From: Geminicoccaceae bacterium
Lineage (GTDB): Bacteria; Pseudomonadota; Alphaproteobacteria; Geminicoccales; Geminicoccaceae
Assembly: GCA_028279345.1 (NCBI GenBank)
Contig: JANQNY010000053.1
Span: 36,982-100,981 of the forward strand
Length of the DNA stretch: 64,000 bases
Direction: 5' to 3'
Position numbers and translations under genes: made by a program
Notes under the pieces: model-generated
What the model saw: the letters and a program-made list of their open reading frames with translations, nothing else
Databases searched by the model: none
Told to the model about the DNA's origin: nothing
In this document: positions 44,852 to 53,503 of the stretch, piece after piece
Numbering within the stretch: position 1 is the stretch's first letter
How the letters are laid out: every line of letters starts with the position of its first letter

Positions 44852-45115
44852 ATGATGAGACTCGCGCGACTTGCCGAACTCAGCCGGCGGCTGCGCGCAG
44901 TGCTTCACGAGCGTCCCGAACTGGCGCTGGCGTTCTCGCAGGCGTTCGAGCGTCACGACGAGCAGGCGCTGGGGCGGGCGTTCGAAGGGCTGCAGCGCGA
45001 GACGCCCGCGGTCCGTCGGGACGCGGAAGCGGCCATCCTCGAATGGCTGTTCGGCTCGGGCAGCGACGTCGATCCCGCCAACATGGTGCGCGAACCCACA
45101 CCGACGCGACACTGA
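44852..45115 (+). CDS. Small hypothetical protein
   Basis: 87 residues from an ATG with GGAG 7 bases upstream. Mostly helical and charged (LARLAELSRRLRAVLHERPE, then FERHDEQALGRAFEGLQRE); no recognised domain, signal or metal motif. It lies 80 bases before the ArsR-methyltransferase gene and its promoter. It could be a small soluble helical protein. The clean ribosome site supports it; the short length keeps the call modest. Confidence 0.5.
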   Translation: MMRLARLAELSRRLRAVLHERPELALAFSQAFERHDEQALGRAFEGLQRETPAVRRDAEAAILEWLFGSGSDVDPANMVREPTPTRH

Positions 45116-45159
45116 GCCGAACGACGTACGGCGTTGGGCCTGGGTTTCTCTGACGCGCC

Positions 45160-45195
45160 TTGACCGGCACATAAAGACATGTGCATATCCGTCAC
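45160..45195 (+). promoter_or_regulatory. Promoter and palindromic operator of the regulator-metF-metH operon
   Basis: TTGACC (45160-45165) is a good -35 element and CATATC (45184-45189) a plausible -10 at 18 bases. Between and over them lies an inverted repeat GCACAT-N6-ATGTGC (45167-45184), placed where a dimeric ArsR protein could block RNA polymerase. The start point would fall close to the ATG at 45196, and there is no ribosome site, so the message may be leaderless. Autoregulation is inferred from position. Confidence 0.45.
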
Positions 45196-46188
45196 ATGGC
45201 AAATCCAGCGTCCATACACACGCCCTTGGTGGAGCTTCTCGAGCGTCTGCGTGCGGTCGCCGAGCCGACGCGGCTACGTCTCCTGGCGCTGTGTGCGGCG
45301 GGTGAGTGGACGGTGACCGAGCTCACTCAGGTGCTCGGCCAATCCCAGCCGCGCGTCTCGAGACATCTGAAGGTGTTGGCGGAAGCCGGGATCTTGGAGC
45401 GGTTTCGTGAGGGAGCTTGGGTCTTCTACCGGATCCACGATCTGGCGGGGGGGCAGTTCGCCCGTCACCTTGTGGAGTTGCTGCCGGACTCGAGCGAGTT
45501 GGCGCTCGATCACCGCCGTCTGGAGGAGGTGCGCGCCGAGCGGCGTCGACGCGCGAGCGCCTACTTCGACGCGCAAGCGGCGGGTTGGGAACGCGTTCGC
45601 GCGCTGACGGTCGCGGATGCCGAGGTCGACCGCGCGCTGCGCGAGCTGATCGACGACGAGCCGCCAGCGAGCCTGATCGATGTCGGTACGGGTACCGGGC
45701 ACGTTCTGCGGGCGCTGGCGGCGCAGATCGGGTTCGGTCTGGGCATCGACCTGTCGCTCGACATGTTGCACGTCGCCCGCGCCAATCTCGAGGTGGCAGG
45801 CGTCACCAATTGCCAGGTCCGCCACGGCGATATGTACCAGCTGCCGATCGAGGACGATTCGTTCGACTGCGCAATCCTGCATCAGGTGCTCCATTTCGCG
45901 GCCGAGCCGCGTGCGGCGATCGGCGAAGCGGCACGCGTGGTGGCGCCGGGTGGCCGGCTCGTCGTCGTCGACCTCGCCGCGCACGACCTCGAGACTTTGC
46001 GGAGCGATTTCGCCCATCGACGGCTGGGCTTTACCGATGGCGAGCTGGCGGAGTGGTTTTCCGGCGCCGGCCTGCGACCGGGCCGCGTGAAACGCCTGTC
46101 CGGCCGGGTGGCCACGACGATGATTTGGGAAGCTCGTCTGCCGGGCCAGGCGAGCCGTCGGAACTTGCAGAGGAACAGCGCGGCATGA
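45196..46188 (+). CDS. ArsR family regulator fused to a SAM-dependent methyltransferase domain (SahR-like)
   Basis: 330 residues. The N-terminal winged helix (about 10-85) has AEPTRLRLLALCAAGEWTVT and QSQPRVSRHLKVLAEAGI. The C-terminal class I methyltransferase fold has motif I LIDVGTGTGHVLRALA, then LGIDLSLDMLHVA and VVAPGGRLVVVDLA. Linkage to metF and metH suggests control of the methionine cycle, as known for SahR-type regulators that sense S-adenosylhomocysteine. The methyltransferase domain may serve as the sensor rather than as an enzyme. The ATG at 45196 is preferred to the GTG at 45181, which lies in the operator. Its stop overlaps metF (ATGA). Confidence 0.85.
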   Translation: MANPASIHTPLVELLERLRAVAEPTRLRLLALCAAGEWTVTELTQVLGQSQPRVSRHLKVLAEAGILERFREGAWVFYRIHDLAGGQFARHLVELLPDSSELALDHRRLEEVRAERRRRASAYFDAQAAGWERVRALTVADAEVDRALRELIDDEPPASLIDVGTGTGHVLRALAAQIGFGLGIDLSLDMLHVARANLEVAGVTNCQVRHGDMYQLPIEDDSFDCAILHQVLHFAAEPRAAIGEAARVVAPGGRLVVVDLAAHDLETLRSDFAHRRLGFTDGELAEWFSGAGLRPGRVKRLSGRVATTMIWEARLPGQASRRNLQRNSAA

Positions 46189-47057
46189 CCAGCGACACGG
46201 TTACCCTGTCGTTCGAGATCTTTCCGCCAAAGACTCCGGCGGCCACCGCCACACTTGCCGAGACCTTGGACGCGCTTGCGCCGCTGCCCGTGTCCTTCCT
46301 GTCGATCACCAGCGGTGCCGGCGGCGGCAATGCCGGTGCTTCGGCGGCTACCGCTGCGGCCTATGGTTCGGCAATCGGCGCCCCACCTCGGCCGCATCTG
46401 ACCTGCGTCCAGGGCTCGCAAGAGGAGCTGGAGGAGCTCGTTGCCAGCTACCTGGCTTTGGGGATCGACCGGTTCGTCGCCTTACGCGGCGACGCGCCGG
46501 TCGGCATGGACTCGTACGAGCCCCGCGCCGACGGCTTTGCCTATGCCGACGAGCTGGCCCGAGCGCTGAAGGCGTGGGGTGCCGAGGATGTCGCGGTCGG
46601 CGCTTATCCGGAAACGCACCCTGATGCGCGTGACGCCGCACATTGTCGTGACGTCTTGAAGCGCAAGCTCGACGCCGGTGCCGACCGGATCCTCACCCAG
46701 TACTGCTTCGATACCGACCGGCTGCTTCGCTGGGCGGACGAGCTGAGGGAAGACGGCATCGATGCGCCGATCGGCGTCGGCATCATGCCGGTCCACAACT
46801 ACGAGCAGATCAAACGCTTCAGCGAGCGTTGCGGTGCCGGTGTGCCGGCTTGGCTCGGAGAGGCGCTCGGCGACGTCGCGCCAGGCTCGCCGGAGGCCTT
46901 CGAGCGTGCCGCCGAGATCGGCGCCGAGCAGTGCCGCCGGTTGGTCGCCGCCGGCCTGCCGCATCTGCACTTCTACGTACTCAATCGCAGCGCTTTGACG
47001 CAGGCGATCCTGCAGCGTCTGGAGACCGGCCCGGTGCCCGTCCGCTGGGCCGCTTGA
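46185..47057 (+). CDS. metF: Methylenetetrahydrofolate reductase
   Basis: 290 residues. Reduces 5,10-methylene-THF to 5-methyl-THF, the methyl donor for MetH, using FAD and NADH. The SFEIFPPK motif holds the catalytic Glu. DRFVALRGDAP, VGAYPETHPDA and LTQYCFDTD are typical. ATG from the overlap with the regulator stop. It lies 20 bases upstream of metH, so methyl supply and use are co-expressed. Confidence 0.94.
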   Translation: MTSDTVTLSFEIFPPKTPAATATLAETLDALAPLPVSFLSITSGAGGGNAGASAATAAAYGSAIGAPPRPHLTCVQGSQEELEELVASYLALGIDRFVALRGDAPVGMDSYEPRADGFAYADELARALKAWGAEDVAVGAYPETHPDARDAAHCRDVLKRKLDAGADRILTQYCFDTDRLLRWADELREDGIDAPIGVGIMPVHNYEQIKRFSERCGAGVPAWLGEALGDVAPGSPEAFERAAEIGAEQCRRLVAAGLPHLHFYVLNRSALTQAILQRLETGPVPVRWAA

Positions 47058-47077
47058 GCGCGAAGGACAATCGTACC

Positions 47078-50000
47078 ATGGCAGCGTTTCTCGATTTCGT
47101 GCGCGACCGTGTTCTCTTGTTCGACGGCGCCATGGGCACGCAGATTCAGGCCGCCGATTTGGATGTGGAGCGGGACTTCTGGGGCCAGGAGAACTGCTCG
47201 GAGATCCTCAATCTGGCACGGCCGGACTTCGTTCGCGACGTTCACCTGGGCTATCTGCGCGCGGGCGCCGATGCGGTCGAGACCAACACCTTCGGCGGCT
47301 CGCCGATCACCCTCGGCGAGTTCGGGCTCGACGATCGAGCGCTCGAGATCAACCGCCGAGCGGCCGAGCTGGCGAGGGAAGCGATCGAACAGCTCGGCAG
47401 CGATCAGCCCCGGTTCGTCGTAGGCTCGATAGGGCCGGGCACGCGGTTGCCGAGCCTCGCGCATGTTGCGTACCGCGAGCTCGAGGATGCGTTCGCCGTT
47501 CAGGCGCAGGGGCTCTTGGAAGGGGGCGTTGACGCGCTCCTTATCGAGACGGCTCAGGACACCTTGCAGGTGAAGGCGGCGATCAACGGCTGCCGCCGCC
47601 TGCTCAACTCGGCGGGGAAGAGCGAGGACGACGTTCCCGTGCTCGTTCAGGTCACCGTCGAGACCACCGGCACCATGCTGGTCGGGCCGGACATCGCCGC
47701 CGCGTCGACCCTGATGGATGCGCTGAAGATCCGCTCCTTGGGCCTCAACTGCGCCACGGGCCCGCGCGAGATGGCCGAGCACGTCAAGTATCTGGGCGAG
47801 CAGTGGCCGGGCCTGATCTCGATCCAGCCCAATGCGGGCCTGCCCGAGCTGGTCGACGGCCGGACCCACTATCCGCTGGGCCCCGTCGAACTCGCCGGCT
47901 GGCTCGAGCGCTTCATCCTCGAGGACGGGGTGAGCATGATCGGCGGCTGCTGCGGGACGACCGCCGAGCACATCAAGGCGCTCGACGCCATGCTTGCGAA
48001 GCTCGCGCCGACCGGGACAAGGCCCGCGCCGAAAGCCCGCTCGGTCGTGCGCCCCGCGCAGGTGGCGTCTCTCTACACGGCGCAGCCGCTCCGCCAGGAG
48101 AATGCCTACTTCGCCATCGGCGAACGCTGCAACGCCAATGGGTCCAAGAAGTTCCGCGAGCTTCAGGAGCGGCAGAGCTGGGATGGCTGCGTCGCGATGG
48201 CCCGCGAGCAGGTGAAGGAGGCGAGCCACGCGCTCGACGTCTGCACCGCCTTCGTCGGTCGCGACGAGGGCGCCGACATGACCGCGCTGGTGGCGCGGCT
48301 CCGGGGCGACGTCGACAGCCCCCTGGTCATCGATTCGACCGAGTTTCCGGTGCTGGAAGCAGCGCTCGAGCTCTACGGCGGCAAGGGCATCATCAACTCG
48401 ATCAACTTCGAGGACGGCGAGGAGCCGGCAGCCAAGCGGCTCGAACTCGCCCGCAAGCACGGCGCTGCGGTCGTCGCGCTGACGATCGACGAGACCGGGA
48501 TGGCCAAGGAGGCGGCGCAGAAGATCGAGATCGCCGAGCGGCTGATTCGCCTCGCGAACGAGGGCTTCGGCGTTCCCGTCCACGACATGCTGATCGATCC
48601 GCTCACCTTCACGATCTGCACCGGCAACGAGGATGACCGCGAGCTCGGCATCGCGACGCTCGACGGTATCGAGGCCATCGCCAAGCGCTTTCCCGACGTC
48701 CAGATTATCCTCGGGCTCTCGAACATCTCGTTCGGCCTCAACGCGGCAGCGCGCCACGTCCTCAACTCCGTGTTCCTCGACGAGGCCGTGAAGCGCGGCA
48801 TGACGGGCGCCATCGTCCACGTCTCCAAGATCAAGCCGCTGCACGCGATCCCTGAGCAGGAGGTGCAGGCGGCGCTCAACCTGATCTACAACCGCTGGAA
48901 GGAGGGCCAGGACCCGCTCCAGCGGTTCATGGGCATCTTCGCCGACCGTAAGGCGGAGAGTGCGACGAAGAAGGCGCGCGCCGAGACCGTCGAGGAGCGG
49001 CTCAAGGATCGCATCGTTGACGGCGACCGCATCGGCCTCGAGGACGACCTGGCGGAGGCGCTTGAGCGGATCGCGCCGCTCGACATCATCAACGTCCATC
49101 TGCTCGCCGGCATGAAGGTGGTGGGCGACCTGTTCGGTGCCGGCAAGATGCAGCTCCCCTTCGTGCTCCAGTCGGCGGAGACGATGAAGGCTGCCGTCGC
49201 CTATCTCGAGCCGCACATGGAGAAGGTCGAGGGGCAGGAAAAGGGCGTGATGGTCCTCGCCACGGTAAAGGGCGACGTCCACGATATCGGCAAGAACCTG
49301 GTCGACATCATCCTCACCAACAACGGCTACAAGGTCGTCAATCTCGGCATCAAGCAGCCGCTCACCGCCATCCTCGACGCCTATGCCGAACACAAGGCGC
49401 AGGCGATCGGCATGTCCGGCCTCCTGGTCAAGTCGACGGTCATCATGAAGGACAATCTGGAGGAGATGCAGCGCCAGGAGCTGCGGGTGCCGGTGGTGCT
49501 GGGTGGTGCTGCGCTCACCCGCGCGTTCGTGGAGGACGACTGCTATCAGGCCTATGGCGAAGGCCCGGTCGCCTATGCGCGCGATGCCTTCGACGGCCTC
49601 AAGCTCATGGACCAGATCACGGGCGGCACGTTCGAGCAGGACCTTCTCGCCGAGCGCGACAAGCGGAGCGGTCAGAAGAAGCGCAAGAAGCACCGCACCT
49701 ACGAGCTGATGCAGGCCGAGGGCGCCGATCCGGAGCTGTTGACGCGTCCCGTCGACCTCGAGGAGACCCGGCTGCGGCGCGAGGAGCTGGGTGAGGGCGT
49801 GGCCGTGCCGGAGCCGCCTTTTTGGGGCCCGAAGCTCATCGAGCATGTCGCTCCCAAAGCCCTGGTGCCCTACCTCAACGAGAACATGCTCTACCAGTTC
49901 CACTGGGGCTACAAGAAGGACGGCCGGACGCTCAGCGAGTTCGCCAGCTGGGCGCAAAAGGAGCTGCGGCCGATCCTCGCCAACCTCATGGCGGAGACCA

Positions 50001-50599
50001 CGCGTGAGCAGGTCTTCAAGCCGCAGGCGGTCTACGGCTATTGGCCGGCCGCGGGCGAGGGCAACGATGTGGTCCTCTTTGATCCTGCGGACCACGACAA
50101 GGAGATCGGTCGTTTCCGGCTGCCGCGGCAGAAGAAGGAAGGCGGCTTGTGCATCGCCGACTTCCTGAAGGATGCGGCCACGGGCGAGCGGGACGTCTTG
50201 GGGCTGCAGGTGGTGACCGTCGGCCAGCACGCGTCAGAGGTCGCGCGCGCGTGGTTCGCGCAGGACCGCTACAACGACTATGTCCGCCTACACGGCTTGG
50301 GCGTCGAGTTGGCAGAGGCGCTCGCCGAGTATGTCCACAAGCGCATCCGCGCCGATCTCGGCTTTGCGCACGAGGACGCGCGCGAGCCAGAGGCGCTCAT
50401 CAAACAGGGCTATCGGGGCTCTCGCTACAGCTTCGGTTACCCAGCCTGCCCGAACATGGCGGATCAGCACCTGCTTCTCGAGCTGCTCGACGCCGGCCGC
50501 ATTGGTCTCGAGATGAGCGAAGGCGACCAGCTCCACCCCGAGCAGTCGACCAGCGCCATTGTCCTCCACCACCCGCAGGCGCGGTACTTCAACGTTTAG
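47078..50599 (+). CDS. metH: Cobalamin-dependent methionine synthase
   Basis: 1173 residues with all modules of a full-length MetH. The homocysteine domain has zinc ligands C225, C291 and C292 (NCATGP, GGCCGTT). The pterin domain starts around residue 345 (IGERCNANGSKKF). The B12 domain has the lower-ligand motif DVHDIGKN with H735. The C-terminal SAM-dependent reactivation domain has YRGSRYSFGYPACP. It transfers methyl from 5-methyl-THF to homocysteine. The ATG at 47078 is chosen; upstream in-frame codons fall inside metF. Confidence 0.96.
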   Translation: MAAFLDFVRDRVLLFDGAMGTQIQAADLDVERDFWGQENCSEILNLARPDFVRDVHLGYLRAGADAVETNTFGGSPITLGEFGLDDRALEINRRAAELAREAIEQLGSDQPRFVVGSIGPGTRLPSLAHVAYRELEDAFAVQAQGLLEGGVDALLIETAQDTLQVKAAINGCRRLLNSAGKSEDDVPVLVQVTVETTGTMLVGPDIAAASTLMDALKIRSLGLNCATGPREMAEHVKYLGEQWPGLISIQPNAGLPELVDGRTHYPLGPVELAGWLERFILEDGVSMIGGCCGTTAEHIKALDAMLAKLAPTGTRPAPKARSVVRPAQVASLYTAQPLRQENAYFAIGERCNANGSKKFRELQERQSWDGCVAMAREQVKEASHALDVCTAFVGRDEGADMTALVARLRGDVDSPLVIDSTEFPVLEAALELYGGKGIINSINFEDGEEPAAKRLELARKHGAAVVALTIDETGMAKEAAQKIEIAERLIRLANEGFGVPVHDMLIDPLTFTICTGNEDDRELGIATLDGIEAIAKRFPDVQIILGLSNISFGLNAAARHVLNSVFLDEAVKRGMTGAIVHVSKIKPLHAIPEQEVQAALNLIYNRWKEGQDPLQRFMGIFADRKAESATKKARAETVEERLKDRIVDGDRIGLEDDLAEALERIAPLDIINVHLLAGMKVVGDLFGAGKMQLPFVLQSAETMKAAVAYLEPHMEKVEGQEKGVMVLATVKGDVHDIGKNLVDIILTNNGYKVVNLGIKQPLTAILDAYAEHKAQAIGMSGLLVKSTVIMKDNLEEMQRQELRVPVVLGGAALTRAFVEDDCYQAYGEGPVAYARDAFDGLKLMDQITGGTFEQDLLAERDKRSGQKKRKKHRTYELMQAEGADPELLTRPVDLEETRLRREELGEGVAVPEPPFWGPKLIEHVAPKALVPYLNENMLYQFHWGYKKDGRTLSEFASWAQKELRPILANLMAETTREQVFKPQAVYGYWPAAGEGNDVVLFDPADHDKEIGRFRLPRQKKEGGLCIADFLKDAATGERDVLGLQVVTVGQHASEVARAWFAQDRYNDYVRLHGLGVELAEALAEYVHKRIRADLGFAHEDAREPEALIKQGYRGSRYSFGYPACPNMADQHLLLELLDAGRIGLEMSEGDQLHPEQSTSAIVLHHPQARYFNV

Positions 50600-50765
50600 C
50601 GAGGCGCTTGGCGCTTCTGCAGGCTGAGCGCCGCGAGACACGAGCAAGCCCGAAGCGGTGCGGTCTTGCCGCTTCGTCTCTCGTCATTGGCTTGAGCGCG
50701 CTAGTCGCGGCAGTCAGATTGATGCAGAACGCGGCCATCGTGCCATTGTGAGTTTGGCTGCGCCG

Positions 50766-51179
50766 ATGACCCACCTCGTCGCCTACCTCGTTGCCGTGAT
50801 CGTTCACCCCGTCATCGATTTCGTCTGGCTGGGCCTCGTCGCCCACGAGTTCTACGCATCGCATCTCGCGCAGCTCGGCGAGCTGGTGCGGCCTGAGCCG
50901 AACCTGCTGGCCGCCGCACTGTTCTACCTGGTCTATTCGATCGGTACGGTCGTCTTCGCGGTGGCGCCTGCGCTCGCGGCGGGCCGCTGGCAGCCAGCCC
51001 TCTGGCGCGGCGCGCTCTATGGCTTCTGCGCCTATGCGACCTACGACCTCACCAATCTGGCCACGCTCCAGGGCTGGTCGATCGGCATGAGCGTCGTTGA
51101 CGTGGCCTGGGGCGCAGTGCTGACCGGTGTCGTGGCGACCATCGCCTACGCGGCGACCCGTCGGATCAGAGGCATCTGA
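50766..51179 (+). CDS. DUF2177 family small membrane protein
   Basis: 137 residues with four predicted helices. The pattern DFVWLGLVAHEFY, the middle NLLAAALFYLVYSIG, and YGFCAYATYDLTNLATL are characteristic of DUF2177. The function of the family is unknown. Start taken as the ATG at 50766; a GTG 18 bases earlier is possible. It follows metH by 166 bases and is probably separately transcribed. Confidence 0.85.
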   Translation: MTHLVAYLVAVIVHPVIDFVWLGLVAHEFYASHLAQLGELVRPEPNLLAAALFYLVYSIGTVVFAVAPALAAGRWQPALWRGALYGFCAYATYDLTNLATLQGWSIGMSVVDVAWGAVLTGVVATIAYAATRRIRGI

Positions 51180-51278
51180 CCTGCCTCCTGCCCAGTGCGC
51201 GCGCCGACATGAACCAAAGAAGAGGCGCGCACCGACGCCTCGGAGCGGCGTGCGCGAACCGCTGCGAGACCGATCTCG

Positions 51279-51910
51279 ATGCTCTCCCTCACCGCGTCCC
51301 TGGCCCTCGTCGCGGCACTTTTCTCGACGGTGAACCCGCTCGGCAACCTGGCGTCGTTCGCCTCGCTGACGGAGCAACGAAGTGCTCGAGACCGGCTCGC
51401 CAGGGCATGGCGGACCGCGGCCGCGACGATGGCCACCCTGCTCGTGGTGATCGGGGGGGGCAGTGGTCGCTCGACGGGCTCGGCATCGGCATCGATGCGC
51501 TCCGCACGGCAGGCGGGCTGATCCTTCTCGAGATCGGCTTCAACATGCTGGGCAATGACAGCTCGCACGCGCGTACGCCGAACGAGGTCGCCAGCAGCCG
51601 CGAGCGCGGCTCTATTGCCGTGGTACCGATGGCGCTTCCGACCCTCGCGGGCCCTAGTGCCATGTCGGTCGCGCTGGTGGCCGCGCATGCGCACCCCGAC
51701 GTGGCGGGTAGGCTCGGTGTCAGCGGTGCCGCCGTCGTCGTAGGCCTCATCTGCGGCGCCGTCTTCAGCGCAGCCGACCCGCTGAGCCGCTTGCTCGGCC
51801 ACGCCGGCATGGGCGTCGTGACCCGCGTCATGGGTATGGTGCTGGGCGCCATCGGCGTTGGCATGCTGGCAACGGGTCTTAAAGCACTCTTCCCGGGCCT
51901 TGTGGGTTGA
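51279..51910 (+). pseudogene. MarC family membrane protein, frameshifted at a G8 tract
   Basis: Two overlapping frames together encode one MarC-family protein of about 210 residues. The first frame (ATG at 51279) gives NPLGNLASFASLTEQRS and TAAATMATLLVVIGGG, then runs into unrelated sequence. The family pattern resumes in the -1 frame after the eight-G tract at about 51453-51460: WSLDGLGIGIDALRTAGGLI, then GSIAVVPMALPTLAGPSAM to the stop at 51910. One more G would restore the frame. It could be a sequencing error, a true null allele, slippage or a phase-variable tract. MarC proteins are six-helix inner-membrane proteins of unclear role. Confidence 0.8.
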
Positions 51911-52023
51911 CGGGCGGCAAAGCCCATCCTGCAGTCTGAACGCCGGTTCACCCATCTGTCGACGCGCCGTCGCAGAGCATCGCTACACCATCGTCGAACA
52001 TCGTCACGCACAGGAGACATGCC

Positions 52024-53322
52024 GTGCACAAGCTCGGTCTGCCTACGCTCGTCTTGAGTGCGGCGCTCACACTGGCGGCGCTGCCTGCAGCGGCTCAGGA
52101 GACAGGCAACGTCATCTTCTTCCATCCGGACGGCACCAGCGTGAACGCTTGGGGCGCGGCGCGGATGTACAAGGTTGGCCCGGACGGCGAGCTGAACTGG
52201 GACCGTCTGCCGTCGATCGGCGTGTACACGGGCCATATGGCCGACCGTCTGACCGGGACGAGCCATGGCGGTGCCACCGTGCACGCCTATGGCGTGAAGG
52301 TCGTGAACGACAGCTTCGGTCTCAACGGCACCGAGCCAATCACCTCGGCATCCGGTGCCGACATGTCGATCGCCCAGGAGGCGATGGCGGCCGGCAAGGC
52401 CGTGGGCCTGATCCAGACCGGGCACATTGCAGAGCCGGGCACCGCAGCCTTCGTCGCCTCCAACGAGAGCCGGCGCAACACGGACGAGATCGCCGAGGCG
52501 GTCATCGAGAGTGGCGCTCAGGTGATCCTGGCAGGCGGCGAGCGCTTTCTCCTGCCCGAGGGCGCCGAAGGTCGCCACGGCCCAGGCGAGCGGACCGACG
52601 GCCTGAACCTGATCGAGCGCGCCGAGGAACTCGGCTACACCGTGGTCTACACCCGTGACGAGCTGCTGGCGGTCGACACCGAGACCGTCGACAGGCTGCT
52701 CGGCGTGTTCGCGCACAACCACACCTTCAACGATCAAGAGCGCGAGCGGAACCTCATCGAGGGCAAGCCCACCTACATCGAGACCGCGCCTACGATCGCC
52801 GAGATGAGCGAGGTCGGCCTTGCCATTCTCTCTCGCGCTGAAGAAGGCTTCTTCGCCGTCATCGAGGAGGAGGGCACCGACAACATCGCCAACAACATGA
52901 ACGCCTACGGCGCGCTCCAAGCCTTGGTCCGGGCCGATGACGCGGTTGGCGTCGTCCTCGACTTCGTTGACGCCAACCCGGACACACTCCTCGTCATGGC
53001 GGCCGACAGCGACGCGGCCGGCATGCAGGTCGTCTCCGGCTCGCTCGCGGAGGAAGGCGAGGCCGTTGCCGCGTCGACCGAGGGTGGCGGCACGCTGCAT
53101 GGCGTGCAGGGAAGCTTCGGCGATGTCTTCATGTCCGCCAAGGACGACCAGGGTGTCGAGCATCCGTTCGGCATCGCCTGGGTCGGCTACAACGATGTCG
53201 CCGGTGGCATTCTCGTCCGCGCCGCGGGGCTCAACAGCGACATGGTCCGTCCGCTGATGGACAACACCGACGTCTACAAGCTCATGCACGTGACGTTGTT
53301 CGGCAGCGATCTCCTTAACTGA
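52024..53322 (+). CDS. Alkaline phosphatase family protein, divergent metal site
   Basis: 432 residues with a signal peptide ending AAA-Q, hence periplasmic or secreted. HPDGTSVNAWGAARM and LTGTSHGGATVHAYG (candidate nucleophile S80) match a known marine-type branch of the PhoA superfamily. Two metal-ligand regions differ from PhoA: the E-x-x-I-D-x-x-x-H stretch reads EEEGTDNIANN and the D-H stretch reads MAADSDAAGM. Metal use or substrate may therefore differ. GTG start with AGGAGA upstream. No phosphate transport gene is linked. Confidence 0.82.
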   Translation: MHKLGLPTLVLSAALTLAALPAAAQETGNVIFFHPDGTSVNAWGAARMYKVGPDGELNWDRLPSIGVYTGHMADRLTGTSHGGATVHAYGVKVVNDSFGLNGTEPITSASGADMSIAQEAMAAGKAVGLIQTGHIAEPGTAAFVASNESRRNTDEIAEAVIESGAQVILAGGERFLLPEGAEGRHGPGERTDGLNLIERAEELGYTVVYTRDELLAVDTETVDRLLGVFAHNHTFNDQERERNLIEGKPTYIETAPTIAEMSEVGLAILSRAEEGFFAVIEEEGTDNIANNMNAYGALQALVRADDAVGVVLDFVDANPDTLLVMAADSDAAGMQVVSGSLAEEGEAVAASTEGGGTLHGVQGSFGDVFMSAKDDQGVEHPFGIAWVGYNDVAGGILVRAAGLNSDMVRPLMDNTDVYKLMHVTLFGSDLLN

Positions 53323-53374
53323 CGAACGGGCGCCGGGGTCGAGCGACGGCTCCGGCGCCGGTCGTCGCGTTCGC
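53323..53374 (+). terminator. Hairpin after the phosphatase gene
   Basis: Inner arms GGCGCCGG (53329-53336) and CCGGCGCC (53352-53359) are perfect complements. The flanking CGAACG (53323-53328) and CGTTCG (53368-53373) can extend the stem with a bulge. No T-run follows, so termination efficiency is uncertain. The remaining gap to 53503 shows nothing else clear. Confidence 0.5.
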
Positions 53375-53503
53375 CCGCCCTCGCTCTGACCAAGGGAGGG
53401 CCTTGGCGCGCCCTCGACGCCTGGCCTATCGTCTCTTCGCAACCCGTGCGGAGGACGGCATGCGGCAGCCGGGCGACGCGGCTCCTGATCATTCAGGCCA
53501 CCC

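Noticed and set aside
46973..50230. A 1085-codon open frame on the minus strand opposite metH
   Set aside because: It is antisense to a complete MetH with all domains. Its translation is Arg/Val/Leu/Asp-rich mirror sequence without any domain, typical of high-GC codon bias.
51955..51975. PHO-box-like repeats upstream of the phosphatase
   Set aside because: CTGTC is followed 11 bases later only by a poor match (CCGTCGC), too weak to call a PhoB site.
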